Shown here: one piece after another, positions 33,516-41,502 of the stretch
Position numbering within the stretch: the stretch's first letter is position 1
How the letters are laid out: every line of letters starts with the position of its first letter
Assembly (NCBI GenBank): GCA_029260765.1
Contig: JAJDCP010000116.1
Span: forward strand, 1 to 41,502
DNA length: 41,502 nt
Direction of reading: 5' to 3'
Origin: Planctomycetota bacterium
Lineage (GTDB): Bacteria > Planctomycetota > J058 > JAJDCP01
Notes under the pieces: model-generated
Seen by the model: the letters and a program-made list of their open reading frames with translations, nothing else
Told to the model about the DNA's origin: nothing
Database searches by the model: none
Translations under genes and position numbers: made by a program

Positions 33516-33992
33516 ATGTCACGAGTACACCAGTGCATTGAGATCGAACGCTCCTTGAGCAGGGTGTTCGACTTCCACAAGAACCCCCACAATCTTGGCC
33601 AGATCTCGCCGGGCAAGGTCAGGGTCAAGGTCCGACATGCCGACCTGCCGATGTGCGATGGCGCAGAGATCAGGGTCAGCTTCTACTTCGGCCCCTTCCC
33701 CCTGCCCTGGGTGTCGGTGGTCGAAGACTTCAAAGACGGGAAGGGGTTCACCGAGGTACAGACCAAGGGTCCCTTCAGTCTCTGGCGCCATCAACATCTG
33801 TTCGAAGAGACAAAGACAGGCACACGTTTGACGGAGATCGTCGACTACGAATTTCCGCTGGGTTCCTTGGGCGTGAAGGCGGCCAAGCTCTTTATGGGCG
33901 GAATGAGCCTCGACGAGATCTTCCAGCAGCGCCAGGAGAACACCAAGCGGTTGCTCGAAAGACAAGCATTTGCAGGCCAGGAGGTGTGGTGA
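33516..33992 (+). CDS. SRPBCC-family ligand-binding protein
   Basis: 158 residues from ATG 33516, with a GAGGA stretch upstream. The layout fits the START/SRPBCC (Bet v 1-like) fold: VHQCIEIERSLSRVFDFHKNPHNLGQISPG at the N-terminus, alternating strands through FYFGPFPLPWVSVVEDF and GPFSLWRHQHLFEE, and a final long helix (LGVKAAKLFMGGMSLDEIFQQRQENTKRLLE). Such proteins bind hydrophobic ligands or lipids in the cytoplasm. The stop overlaps the GTG start of the next gene, so the two are translationally coupled and probably act together. Ligand unknown. Confidence 0.82.
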   Translation: MSRVHQCIEIERSLSRVFDFHKNPHNLGQISPGKVRVKVRHADLPMCDGAEIRVSFYFGPFPLPWVSVVEDFKDGKGFTEVQTKGPFSLWRHQHLFEETKTGTRLTEIVDYEFPLGSLGVKAAKLFMGGMSLDEIFQQRQENTKRLLERQAFAGQEVW

Positions 33993-34447
33993 AGAGCCTG
34001 AAAGAAGCCCTGGGTGTACAACCCGAGCGCAAGTCCATGGTCCGCGAGACCCTCGACCTGATCGACGCCGAGGTACGCGGCAAGGGCGGCTTCAGCGGCT
34101 TTGCCATCAAGGGCGCCTACAAGGTCGTCAAGGCGGTCAAGCCGGGTTTCGTGGTGGACGTGGTCAACAGCCTGCTCGACGACTTTCTCGAGGCCCTCGA
34201 GCCGATCTGGAAGGATAGCGAGGGGCCGGACGACTTCCGTTCGCGGCTGTTGCGTTTCAAGAACCGCGCGGCCGAAGCCCTGCTGGGGGTCACGGACCGC
34301 AAGGCGCGTAGGGCCAAGACCCTGACGGTCAAGAAGCTCTACGAGAAGCTGCGTCCGAGCGCCAAGAGCCATGTCGAGGCCTCGATCCCGCGGCTGTCGC
34401 AGTTGCTGCAGCGGCAGCTCGAGCGCCTGAAAGACCTGGGCTCCTAA
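33989..34447 (+). CDS. Conserved helical protein (possibly DUF6918)
   Basis: 152 residues from GTG 33989, which overlaps the preceding TGA (GTGA) and has AGGAGG upstream. It is mostly helical: VRETLDLIDAEVRGKGGFSGFAIKGAYKVVKAVKPGFVVDVVNSLLDDFLEALEPIW in the first half, then a basic coiled-coil-like second half ending in LQRQLERLKDL. The first half resembles a family I recall from Actinobacteria as DUF6918, but I am not certain of the name. Coupling to the SRPBCC gene suggests a shared process. Function unknown. Confidence 0.65.
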   Translation: MKSLKEALGVQPERKSMVRETLDLIDAEVRGKGGFSGFAIKGAYKVVKAVKPGFVVDVVNSLLDDFLEALEPIWKDSEGPDDFRSRLLRFKNRAAEALLGVTDRKARRAKTLTVKKLYEKLRPSAKSHVEASIPRLSQLLQRQLERLKDLGS

Positions 34448-34464
34448 CCTGGGGCTTTGCTCAT

Positions 34465-34544
34465 TGTAGGGGAGGGGTTTACCCCCTCCCGCATCGCCTA
34501 CTCGGACGCTTCGCTCCGGGCGGGGATAAACCCCGCACCCTACA
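34465..34544. repeat. Palindromic dispersed repeat, copy A3
   Basis: TGTAGGGGAGGGG..CCCTACA ends enclose two hairpin blocks and the core CTACTCGGACGCTTCGCTCC, in the same orientation as copy A2. It sits directly after the preceding gene (stop at 34447) in the gap to the convergent gene ending at 34573, where it could act as a transcription-stopping structure on either strand. Confidence 0.85.
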
Positions 34545-34572
34545 AGAAAGTCGCTTCGCTCCAGGCGCTGAG

Positions 34573-35298
34573 TCAAGCTGACAGGCGGAAGCCGTCCGCA
34601 CCGGTCGAACCCGGTGCGCAGCCTGCCAGCGCTTCGTTCTGGTAGGCATAGAGCTTGGAATTGCCGCACTTGCCCACCTGCTCGAGGGCGCCGCAGTGGC
34701 GCAGGCAGTAGACGACCCGTTGCGCCTGCCAGCGGGGAATTCCCATCGCGCCCGCCAACATCCCGGTATCGAAGGGTTCAGCCAGTCCCAGCGGAATCAG
34801 CTGCAACAGGTCGGAAGCGGTACGCAGGCAGCGGATCTCGCAGATCTCCCTCAGGCGCAGGTCGAAGACGCTGTAGTTGCGTTGCCGGTAGCGGCGCTTG
34901 GGAGCGGGCCGGGGCAGGCGCCACTCTTCGACGTCGACCAGCACGACCTCGACGGCCAGCTGTGGATGGGGAAAGATGCCGCGGAAGGCGCTGAGCTCAT
35001 CGAACAGGTCGAGCAGACTGCCGCGCTTGGGACTGCGCCGCCGCGAGAGCACGGGCCCTTCGGGGGTCTCTTGCTTGACCAGCAGCTTCTCGCGCACCAG
35101 CGGTTTGACCACCCGCACGCGATGCTCACGCAACAGCGTCAGCACCTTCTTGCGGATCGCGCTCAGCCGGCTGACTTGAATCTCCACCAGCTCGCCGAAC
35201 GCGACCACGTCGATCCGGTAGCGCCCGATCTTGACCTCGGTCTGCGGATTCCCGTCGGCGTAGACGTTCTTCAATGCGTGATGGAGCGAGGTTTCCAT
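34573..35298 (-). CDS. PD-(D/E)XK-like hypothetical protein with winged-helix C-terminus
   Basis: 241 residues from ATG 35298 (TTG 35310 is also possible; no strong ribosome binding site). The N-terminus has Glu21, IDVV with Asp30, and VEIQ with Glu39-x-Gln41 after a predicted strand. This layout fits a PD-(D/E)XK nuclease-like core with Gln in the Lys position. It is followed by a helix (LSAIRKKVLTLLREH) and a strand (VRVVKPLV). The middle (about 85-165) is basic. The end (about 185-225) looks like a winged helix: MLAGAMGIPRWQAQRVVYCLRHCGALEQVGK. It could be a DNA-processing or restriction-type enzyme, or an inactive DNA-binding relative. No partner methylase or ATPase is adjacent. Confidence 0.6.
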   Translation of the reverse strand: METSLHHALKNVYADGNPQTEVKIGRYRIDVVAFGELVEIQVSRLSAIRKKVLTLLREHRVRVVKPLVREKLLVKQETPEGPVLSRRRSPKRGSLLDLFDELSAFRGIFPHPQLAVEVVLVDVEEWRLPRPAPKRRYRQRNYSVFDLRLREICEIRCLRTASDLLQLIPLGLAEPFDTGMLAGAMGIPRWQAQRVVYCLRHCGALEQVGKCGNSKLYAYQNEALAGCAPGSTGADGFRLSA

Positions 35299-35316
35299 GG
35301 TTCGACCCAAATGAGC

Positions 35317-35901
35317 CTATTGTTCTTTGTCGGTTGTCGGCCCGTCGTCCTTGAGCGCCGCGAAAACAAGCGTGTCGCGGCGGGTCTCTCCGGGATCAAA
35401 TCCGGCGCTGCGCAGTCTGCCCTCGAGCTTCATGCCGGTCTTCTCGGCCAGGCGCCGGCTGGCGAGGTTGGCGGCGCTGCAATGCCAGCTCAGCCGCAAC
35501 CAGGGCCAAGCGCCGAAACCCCAGCGCAGCAGTGCGCGCAACACCTCGCTGCCGAGCCCCTTTCCGGCGAAGGGGGCGCCGATGAACATGCCGATCTCCG
35601 CGACCTGCTGGTCGAGGCTGCCATGCCGTAGATGATACCCGCAGCCACCGTAGAGCTGTTCGCCGTCGGGCGAGATGATCGCGATCACGAAGTCTTCGTT
35701 CAGCAACCAGCGCGCGCGGTTGGCGCGCGCTCTCTGTTCCGCCTCATCCTCAGATGTGTGGGGCCGGGCCCAGGGCATGAAGTGGCGGAGATGCTCGTAC
35801 GAGGCATTGAGCGTGCGCGCGAGTTTCGGGCCGTCCCCGGGAAAGTAGCTGCGTAGCACGAAGCGCGAGCAGTCATGACGTTCGGGCGCGAAGAAGGGCA
35901 T
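35317..35901 (-). CDS. GNAT-family N-acetyltransferase (RimJ/RimL-like)
   Basis: 194 residues from ATG 35901. The typical order is present: VLRSYFPGD at the N-terminus, EDFVIAIISPDGEQLYGGCGYHLR, then VAEIGMFIGAPFAGKGLGSEVLRALLRWGF with the acetyl-CoA pyrophosphate-binding GKGLG loop, and LRLSWHCSAANLASRRLAEKTGMKLEG near the end. This is the RimJ/RimL class, which acetylates protein N-termini or small amines. Its start codon shares a base with the stop of the aminotransferase gene upstream (TGATG), so the two are coupled. Substrate unknown. Confidence 0.9.
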   Translation of the reverse strand: MPFFAPERHDCSRFVLRSYFPGDGPKLARTLNASYEHLRHFMPWARPHTSEDEAEQRARANRARWLLNEDFVIAIISPDGEQLYGGCGYHLRHGSLDQQVAEIGMFIGAPFAGKGLGSEVLRALLRWGFGAWPWLRLSWHCSAANLASRRLAEKTGMKLEGRLRSAGFDPGETRRDTLVFAALKDDGPTTDKEQ

Positions 35902-37076
35902 CAGTGGGTTTCTTCCGCGAGCAGTTCCTGCAGCGCATCCGCGAGCTTGAGGTAGTCGCTGCTCTGGTTGTAGAGGTGGGCCGACACCCGCAGCCAACGG
36001 CGCGGCGGGGCGGGCCAGCTGATGATCGGGACCTCGATGCCGTAGCGGCTATCGAGAGCGATCTCGAGTGGACTGCGGGCCAGCAGACCTCGCCCGGGTC
36101 CTGGACCGTCGGGCAGTGGTAGCAGGACCATCGAGCCCAGCATGCTGGCCGGGCTGGGAGGCGCGACTCCCAGCCGTCCGCACAGCAGCTCGCGCGCTTC
36201 CAGAGCCAGGGCGCGGTTGCGCTGCATCAGAGCCGGCCAGCCGCCTGGCAGGGCCTGTCCCAGCAGTTTCAGTGCGCTGGAGACGACCAGCCGCCCGCTG
36301 GGGTCGTCCGTCCCGGTCCAGGCGAATTCGAGCAGAAAACGCGAGCTGCCTGCGTGCGCTGCCCGGGCACCGTGGCTGATGGCCAGCGGTCGGATGCCCG
36401 CTTGCAGCTCGGGGCGCACCCACAGAAAGCCCACCCCACGCGGACAGCTGAGCCACTTATGGCAGTTGCCGGTGTAGTAGTCGGCGCCCAGGCTGGCCAG
36501 GTCGAGCGGTAGCATACCGGGCGCGTGGGCCCCGTCGACCAGGCTGAGCACTCCGCGGACCCGCAACGCAGTGGTCAGCTCGGCGATCGGCAGAATCAAG
36601 GCTGTCGGGCTGGTGACATGGTCGAGCAGGGCCAGACGAGTGCGCGCGCTCACGCGGCTGAGCACGGCATCGATGACCTGCCCGGGCCCGGCGCAAGGAA
36701 ATGGAATCTCAGCCAGCACCACGCGCGCGCCGCTGCGTTGGGCGACGAAGTCGAGAGCATTGCGGCAGGCTGCGTAGGCGTGATCGCTGACCAGCAACTC
36801 GTCCCCAGGTTCAAAGCGCAGCGAGCGCAGCACACTGCCGACTCCATGGGTGGCGTTGGGCACGAAGACCAGATCGTCGTCCGCAGAGCCCACGAAAGTG
36901 GCCAGGCTGCGCCGTGCCTTGTCGGTCAGCGGCAACAGCTCTGAGAGGAAGAAGCGGTTGGGGCCGGACTCCAGCCGCAGCCGAATCTGTTGCTGCAGCT
37001 CGTAGACTTCGCGTAGACAGGCGCCGAATGAGCCGTGATTGAGGCACAGGCGGCCAGGCTCGAGCATCCACTCCAT
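35901..37076 (-). CDS. Class V PLP-dependent aminotransferase (isopenicillin-N-epimerase-like)
   Basis: 391 residues from ATG 37076. The N-terminus LNHGSFGACLREVYELQQQIRLRLES is typical of the isopenicillin-N epimerase-like group. FVPNATHGVGSVLRSL, LLDHVTSPTALILPI and SLVDGAHAPGMLPLDL form the cofactor-binding region. Lys in YTGNCHKWLSCPRGVGFLWV is the PLP-binding residue. RVSAHLYNQSSDYLKLADAL is the C-terminal arm. The family includes racemases, epimerases and cysteine desulfurase-like enzymes. The substrate is not evident. It is coupled to the downstream acetyltransferase, so the two may modify the same amino compound. Confidence 0.9.
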   Translation of the reverse strand: MEWMLEPGRLCLNHGSFGACLREVYELQQQIRLRLESGPNRFFLSELLPLTDKARRSLATFVGSADDDLVFVPNATHGVGSVLRSLRFEPGDELLVSDHAYAACRNALDFVAQRSGARVVLAEIPFPCAGPGQVIDAVLSRVSARTRLALLDHVTSPTALILPIAELTTALRVRGVLSLVDGAHAPGMLPLDLASLGADYYTGNCHKWLSCPRGVGFLWVRPELQAGIRPLAISHGARAAHAGSSRFLLEFAWTGTDDPSGRLVVSSALKLLGQALPGGWPALMQRNRALALEARELLCGRLGVAPPSPASMLGSMVLLPLPDGPGPGRGLLARSPLEIALDSRYGIEVPIISWPAPPRRWLRVSAHLYNQSSDYLKLADALQELLAEETH

Positions 37077-37241
37077 AGCAGCAACTCCGGTTGCGAGAAT
37101 CTGGCGTGATGATAGGGCAGGCCAGCGGCCTTGGCCAACAGTCGGCCAGAGCTTCCGTGGACCAGAGCTTGCATTGGAGTCGGCCAGCGGGCTTAATCAG
37201 GGCTTTTGCCGCTCCCCGGGAACTCCACAAAGGACCTGTTG

Positions 37242-40200
37242 ATGCTTTCGATCCGCACTCGAGTTGGACTCGCGCTCTTGCTCTGTAGCGCCCTGACCCG
37301 CGCTCAGAACCCCGAAGATCTCACCCTCCTCAGCGAGGCCGATCTGATGGAGAAGGCGCGTGCAAAGAGCGCCCTCGTCGAGGTTGAGCAGGCCTCGCTC
37401 GACAGTCTGCTCGAGGCAGACGCCACCTTCCGCAGCCGACTTGCAGAGAAGGAAGAACGTCTGCAGGGGCTGGACGATCCGCAACCTCCCTTCCTCGGAC
37501 CGGGCGCCTCGGCGTGGGAATTCGCCGCCGCCGAGCTCACCTGGATCGAGCAGCGTATCGAGGTTCTCGAAGCGCGCAAGCTGCGCAGCGCCGAAATCGG
37601 CGGCCTGCTCGAAGAGCGGGCGGGCCAGCTCGGCAGCCTGGAAGCGCAGGCAGGCCGGTTGGCGGATGCCCGGCAGTCATTGGCTCTCGTGTGGGATGAG
37701 GTCGCGCGACGTCTGGCAGCACAGACCATGGAGGCCACGCCCGCGGACTACGATCCCGAGGGCCTGCGTGCCCGCCAGAATGCCCTGGAGGACCGACGAG
37801 CTGCCTGGAAGACCGAGTCGACCGCGGTGCCGGGCAGGCTCTCCGGTCTGCGTAGCCAGGCTGAGCAGTATGACGACAACCTCGAACATCTCACCGAGGA
37901 GCGCGCGGCAGCCCAGACGCGCAGCAGTGAAGCACAGCAACGAAAGAGCTTCCACGAGACCTTCTCCGACGACGATCCTGCCAGTCTGCTGAGCATCGCC
38001 CCCCTGCGGGTCGAGGAATGGGAGCAGCAGGACGAAGAGGTGCGCGCAGCCCAGGCTGATATCGCGGAGCGGGAAAGCGCTATCGACAGGCAGCAGGCAG
38101 AGCTCAAAGCCCTGGGGGCTCCCCAGCCGGACACCATCACGGTCGAGCCCGGGCCCGAGAGCTGGCGCAAGGCACAGAAACAGCGTGCCCTCGCCGAGGC
38201 CCGGCTCGCCTACCATCAAGCCCGCGACGCGCAGCTGGCTGGGCTTGAGCCGGCGCTGAGCGTTGTGTCTCAAGGGTACGCCGACCTGCTTCCCGAGTTG
38301 GAGAAGCTCTGGACCCGAACCCTCGAGCTCGACGTCCTGCGCGGCTATCTCGAAGATCTCCACGGGCGTGGTGTGATCGAGAGCTTGAGCCTGCCCGAAC
38401 AGGCCGCGGCCGAGAGCCTTTCCGTGCAGCTGGAGCGTCTGCGTGGGCTGCCGACGCAGCTCAGCGGTGTGCTGGAAGTCCGCCGGGAGGCGCTCGCCGA
38501 GGTCCGTGCGCGGCTCGAGAGCAATCGTGACACGATCGCTGAGATCGAGGCACAGCTTCCAGAGTTGCGTCAGGAAGAGGAGCGTGAACGCTCCTGGGCG
38601 GCCTGGTCGGTAGAGATGCAGAAGATGTCGAGCCCCGATCTTCTGCAGAGCTACTCCGAGACGCTCGCGCAGCTCGAAGGTGCCCGGGCTGAGGTCGCAG
38701 CAGCTCGCAGCAGCCTCGAGGTCGAGACAAAGCAAGAGCTGGAACTGCGCCGCAACCTGCTCGAGAATGTGGACCCGATGGTGCGTAAGGTGCAGCTGAG
38801 TCTCGAGTCGCATCGTACCGCGTTGAGGACAGCGCTGCTCGACGACCAGGACGTGCCCGGCCCTCCAGCCTGGGACCGGGCCGGTACGGTCAGCTCAGCT
38901 GAGGAGCAGGACGCCTTCACCAGTGTCGAGTTCGACGACGATTTCTCGGATGCCCTCAAGCAGGTGCGCAATGACTTCCGCGGAAGGCTGCAGTTCTTCG
39001 ACGAGCGTGCACGTCTGCTGGGGGCCCATCTGGCGGTGCTTGCCAGCCGCGAACAGCTGCTCGGTCATTGGCAGACCGCCCAGCGCGCCGAGCTCGACGC
39101 TGCCCGCCGGGTGTATGGTGCGGCGATTGTGCTCGATGGGCGCGTGCGGAGCGACGAGCTGAAGCGTGAACAGATCCCTGGCCAGCTTGCCGGTGCTATC
39201 GACCGCGATCAGGTCAGCCAGGCGGCGGATCAGGTCGAACAGGCGACAGCGCAGCTCGATGCGCTGCGCGCGCGCCGTGGCCGCTTGACCGCGGAGCTCG
39301 ACGGCGGCAGGAGCTTGCGCGACATGATCGAGAAGCGCCTCGGCCTGGTGGTCAAGAAGCTCGAATTCCTGCGCCATCTGAAAGAGCTCTCCGCCGCCTA
39401 CGAGCAAATCGGCGAGTCGGGCACGGAGCTCGAAGCCCAACGCCGTGAGCAGGAGATCCTGTTCGAGCTCGAAGAGGGCAACCGCTGGCACGAGAGCTTC
39501 TTGTTGCTGTTCGAGTCCGAGCGTGCCGCGGCCCACACGCAATTGCTGTTCGGCTACACCGAGGAGATGCTCGACCTCGAGAACAAGCTCGAGAACTTGA
39601 AGCAGCGCGAGACGCGCTGTGACTTGCTGGTGCGCGTGGTACGGGATCAGCAGACCCTGCTCGGTGAGCTCGAGCCCCTGGTCGAGACACGCATGCAGCG
39701 CCTGGGCGCGGCCGCCGAGATCGAGCGTTTGCGCGCGATGACGGTGGTTGCCGGCGATCCGGTGCGCCGCAGTGAGGTGCTGGAAAAGATGCGCGAGACG
39801 ATCGCGCAGATGCCTGCGTCCCATCTGGCCACAGTCGATACCCACATGGCGGCGCGCACCCTTGTCGAGGCGGCAGAGCGCCCGGCGCTGGCGAGCGAGC
39901 TGGCCAACCAGATCTTCGACCTGCAGACATCGTATCTGGCGTACTCTGAGCGCCTTGCCGAGCTGCAGAAGGCGGGCGGACGCCAAGTACGCTCGGGGCA
40001 TCTCGAGGCCCAGATCCTCGCGATCGAGGCGCAGAAGGCCAAGCTGAAGGCGACCCAGGAAGAGATCGAGGCTCAGCGCCAGACTCTGACCGGCCACAGC
40101 CAGGAACAGCTCGACGCGCTGCCGGAATACGAGCGGCCCGTCAAGGCTTCCGACCGCAAGCGTTTCCTCGACGGCGACATCGCCTGGACACGTGCGCAGC

Positions 40201-41147
40201 GCATGGAAGAGCTGATCTGGGAAGCGGAGAAGACCGTCATCTGGCTGGCCCTGATTCCGATCATCGCCTTGATCATGATCCGCATGGCCAACGGCATCGG
40301 CCGACGCCTCGTGGTGCGGGTAGAGACCATAGAGATCTCGCCGGACTCGAATGTGGACATCGAGGTCGAGAAACGTGAGCGCAAAGAGCGCGCGGCCACG
40401 CTCTTCCAGGTGTTCACCAAGGCCTGGAGCATTCTGGTCTGGGTGCTCGCCACCATCTATCTGCTCAAGGCGATGCGGCTCGACGTGACACCCCTGATCG
40501 CTTCGGCCGGTATCCTGGGTCTGGCGGTAGCTTTCGGGGCGCAGCCCCTGGTGCGCGACTTCTTCGCGGGTTTCTTCATACTGCTCGAAGATCAGTACAG
40601 TCTGGGCGACTACGTGACGGTGGATGGCATCGGAGGCACCGTCGAGCGCATCACCCTGCGGCTGACCATCATCCGCGACCTCAAGGGCACGCTGCACTAC
40701 ATCCCCAATGGCAATGTCGGGCGGGTCAGCAACTACACCAAGGACTGGGCGCGGGCCGTGCTCGAGATTGGCATCGGTTACGGCGACGATCCAGACAAGG
40801 CCATCGCCGAGCTGAACAAGATCGGCGAAGAGCTCAAGGCTGACAGCGAGCTGGGCCCGACCATCCTCGACTTCAGCGTGCCGGGTGTGCATGAGCTCGG
40901 CGACAACGCCGTGGTGATCAGGGTCTACATCAAGGTGCGTTCAGGCGACCAGTGGAGCATCGCCCGCGAGGCGCGGCTGCGCATCAAGAAGCGCTTTGAC
41001 GAAGTCGGTATCTCGATCCCCTTCCCGCAGCGCACCTTGCATATCAAATTCGAAGAGCCGGCGGACGCTGCCCAGAAAGAGCTGGTCAAGGCCGCCCTGG
41101 CTGGCAAAGGCCCGGTCGAGTTGGGTCCCACGGGCGGCGCGTCCTAG
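37242..41147 (+). CDS. MscS-family channel with a very long extracytoplasmic coiled coil
   Basis: 1301 residues from ATG 37242 (AAAGGA upstream). Residues 1-21 are a signal peptide (LALLLCSALTRA). Residues about 25-995 are almost entirely Glu/Gln/Arg/Leu-rich coiled coil without membrane helices. Three transmembrane helices follow at about 998-1020, 1056-1079 and 1083-1120. The third is the pore helix, ASAGILGLAVAFGAQPLVRDFFAGFFILLEDQYSLGDYV. After it come the MscS beta domain (GTVERITLRLTIIRD, IPNGNVGRVSNYTKDW) and the alpha/beta vestibule. It should open under membrane tension. MscK/KefA proteins have a shorter periplasmic part and eleven helices, so this architecture is different. Confidence 0.92.
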   Translation: MLSIRTRVGLALLLCSALTRAQNPEDLTLLSEADLMEKARAKSALVEVEQASLDSLLEADATFRSRLAEKEERLQGLDDPQPPFLGPGASAWEFAAAELTWIEQRIEVLEARKLRSAEIGGLLEERAGQLGSLEAQAGRLADARQSLALVWDEVARRLAAQTMEATPADYDPEGLRARQNALEDRRAAWKTESTAVPGRLSGLRSQAEQYDDNLEHLTEERAAAQTRSSEAQQRKSFHETFSDDDPASLLSIAPLRVEEWEQQDEEVRAAQADIAERESAIDRQQAELKALGAPQPDTITVEPGPESWRKAQKQRALAEARLAYHQARDAQLAGLEPALSVVSQGYADLLPELEKLWTRTLELDVLRGYLEDLHGRGVIESLSLPEQAAAESLSVQLERLRGLPTQLSGVLEVRREALAEVRARLESNRDTIAEIEAQLPELRQEEERERSWAAWSVEMQKMSSPDLLQSYSETLAQLEGARAEVAAARSSLEVETKQELELRRNLLENVDPMVRKVQLSLESHRTALRTALLDDQDVPGPPAWDRAGTVSSAEEQDAFTSVEFDDDFSDALKQVRNDFRGRLQFFDERARLLGAHLAVLASREQLLGHWQTAQRAELDAARRVYGAAIVLDGRVRSDELKREQIPGQLAGAIDRDQVSQAADQVEQATAQLDALRARRGRLTAELDGGRSLRDMIEKRLGLVVKKLEFLRHLKELSAAYEQIGESGTELEAQRREQEILFELEEGNRWHESFLLLFESERAAAHTQLLFGYTEEMLDLENKLENLKQRETRCDLLVRVVRDQQTLLGELEPLVETRMQRLGAAAEIERLRAMTVVAGDPVRRSEVLEKMRETIAQMPASHLATVDTHMAARTLVEAAERPALASELANQIFDLQTSYLAYSERLAELQKAGGRQVRSGHLEAQILAIEAQKAKLKATQEEIEAQRQTLTGHSQEQLDALPEYERPVKASDRKRFLDGDIAWTRAQRMEELIWEAEKTVIWLALIPIIALIMIRMANGIGRRLVVRVETIEISPDSNVDIEVEKRERKERAATLFQVFTKAWSILVWVLATIYLLKAMRLDVTPLIASAGILGLAVAFGAQPLVRDFFAGFFILLEDQYSLGDYVTVDGIGGTVERITLRLTIIRDLKGTLHYIPNGNVGRVSNYTKDWARAVLEIGIGYGDDPDKAIAELNKIGEELKADSELGPTILDFSVPGVHELGDNAVVIRVYIKVRSGDQWSIAREARLRIKKRFDEVGISIPFPQRTLHIKFEEPADAAQKELVKAALAGKGPVELGPTGGAS

Positions 41148-41297
41148 GGCAGCCCGTACCCCACAAGTCTGCCCGGACAGTTTGGCGCGAGCTCGGAGCT
41201 CCTGACATGAGTTCGAGGCAACCGGCCTGTAGCGGCGCATAGGCGGCCTCGATCCGTTGCGACCGCATTCAACTATGTGAGCAGGAATCGAAGCCGT
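41148..41297. other. Gene-free 3' region
   Basis: There is no gene between the channel stop and repeat B2. The motif CTGTAGCGGCGC, the start of repeat B, occurs at 41227-41238 as a partial extra copy. No terminator with a T run is seen. Confidence 0.6.
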
Positions 41298-41346
41298 CTT
41301 CTGTAGCGGCGCTCTGTGAGAGGCTGTCTCAGGGAACGTCTGAGGC
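41298..41346 (+). repeat. Dispersed repeat B, copy 2
   Basis: CTTCTGTAGCGGCGCTCTGTG through GGAACGTCTGAGGC, nearly the same as 7323-7372. It again lies about 70 bases before a type-A repeat (41415). Confidence 0.8.
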
Positions 41347-41414
41347 ATCTAGAATCGCCGTACGATGTCAACTGGGGCAAATCTGAGAATCGTCTAATAA
41401 CCGACCGTTCCTCT

Positions 41415-41491
41415 TGTAGGGGCGGGGTTTACCCCCGCCCGCGGGCGGAGCGAAGCGTCCGAGTCTTCGAGGTGTAAACCTCGCCTCTACA
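41415..41491. repeat. Palindromic dispersed repeat, copy A4 (core inverted)
   Basis: TGTAGGGG..CTCTACA ends enclose a core, CGGAGCGAAGCGTCCGAGTC, that is the reverse complement of the core of copies A2 and A3. The flanks (repeat B on the left, TGACAA on the right) keep the same orientation as at A2. Confidence 0.85.
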
Positions 41492-41502
41492 TGACAACAC
41501 AA

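Noticed and set aside
38895..40892. 665-codon minus-strand frame antisense to the MscS-type channel gene
   Set aside because: The sense strand has a signal peptide, membrane helices and the MscS core. The antisense frame is a codon-bias shadow.

Overview
The window comes from a GC-rich, Gram-negative-type bacterial chromosome. It has a lipid A-type acyltransferase, Sec-type secreted proteins and lipoproteins, frequent GTG and TTG starts with strong GGAGG-type ribosome binding sites, several Ser/Thr protein kinases, a CHASE2 sensor and a class III nucleotide cyclase. This mix is typical of Planctomycetota, Myxococcota and related uncultured lineages. I cannot name the species, and no phage, IS element, CRISPR array, tRNA or rRNA is visible.

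Layout. Positions 1-561 hold a dispersed hairpin repeat and a structured non-coding stretch. At 562-2427 (-) lies a secreted endonuclease/exonuclease/phosphatase with FG-GAP repeats, followed by a tiny secreted ORF (2643-2822, +). A minus-strand run (6411-2819) encodes a DUF2752 membrane protein, acyl carrier protein, LpxL-like acyltransferase, a YchF-like GTPase and a queuosine-precursor transporter. Divergent from it, at 6599-7243 (+), is a peroxiredoxin-like selenoprotein with an in-frame UGA and a SECIS-like hairpin. A GST/HxlR divergent pair with two palindromic operators follows. Next comes an EF-hand protein fused to a methylglyoxal synthase domain (9226-10005). A long minus-strand metabolic run (17913-10014) holds argF, two small genes, pckA, sdhC, sdhA, sdhB and an uncharacterised protein. 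mnmA (+) ends at a strong terminator and is followed by an Nfu-type Fe-S protein and a DEAD-box helicase, both on the minus strand.

The region 21426-32508 looks like an undescribed signalling island. It encodes (i) a 1003-residue protein with an N-terminal module, a degenerate kinase domain, a zinc ribbon and an intact kinase; (ii) a CHASE2 membrane sensor whose cytoplasmic part carries a HEPN-like R-N-x3-H motif; (iii) a secreted FecR-like protein; (iv) a Ser/Thr kinase with a C-terminal cyclic-nucleotide-binding domain; and (v) a class III cyclase with guanylyl-cyclase-like substrate residues. The cyclase C-terminus and the large kinase N-terminus share a homologous module of about 300 residues, aligning without gaps over 162 residues. 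The cyclase and the cyclic-nucleotide-binding kinase are adjacent in one probable transcript. A cGMP- or cAMP-gated phosphorylation circuit fed by a membrane sensor is the simplest reading.

The right end carries a TlpA-like lipoprotein, an SRPBCC protein overlapping a small conserved protein, a PD-(D/E)XK-like hypothetical, an acetyltransferase, a class V aminotransferase and a 1301-residue MscS-type channel with a very long extracytoplasmic coiled coil. Four copies of one palindromic repeat (5, 7441, 34465, 41415) and two copies of a companion repeat (7323, 41298) mark gene-free gaps.
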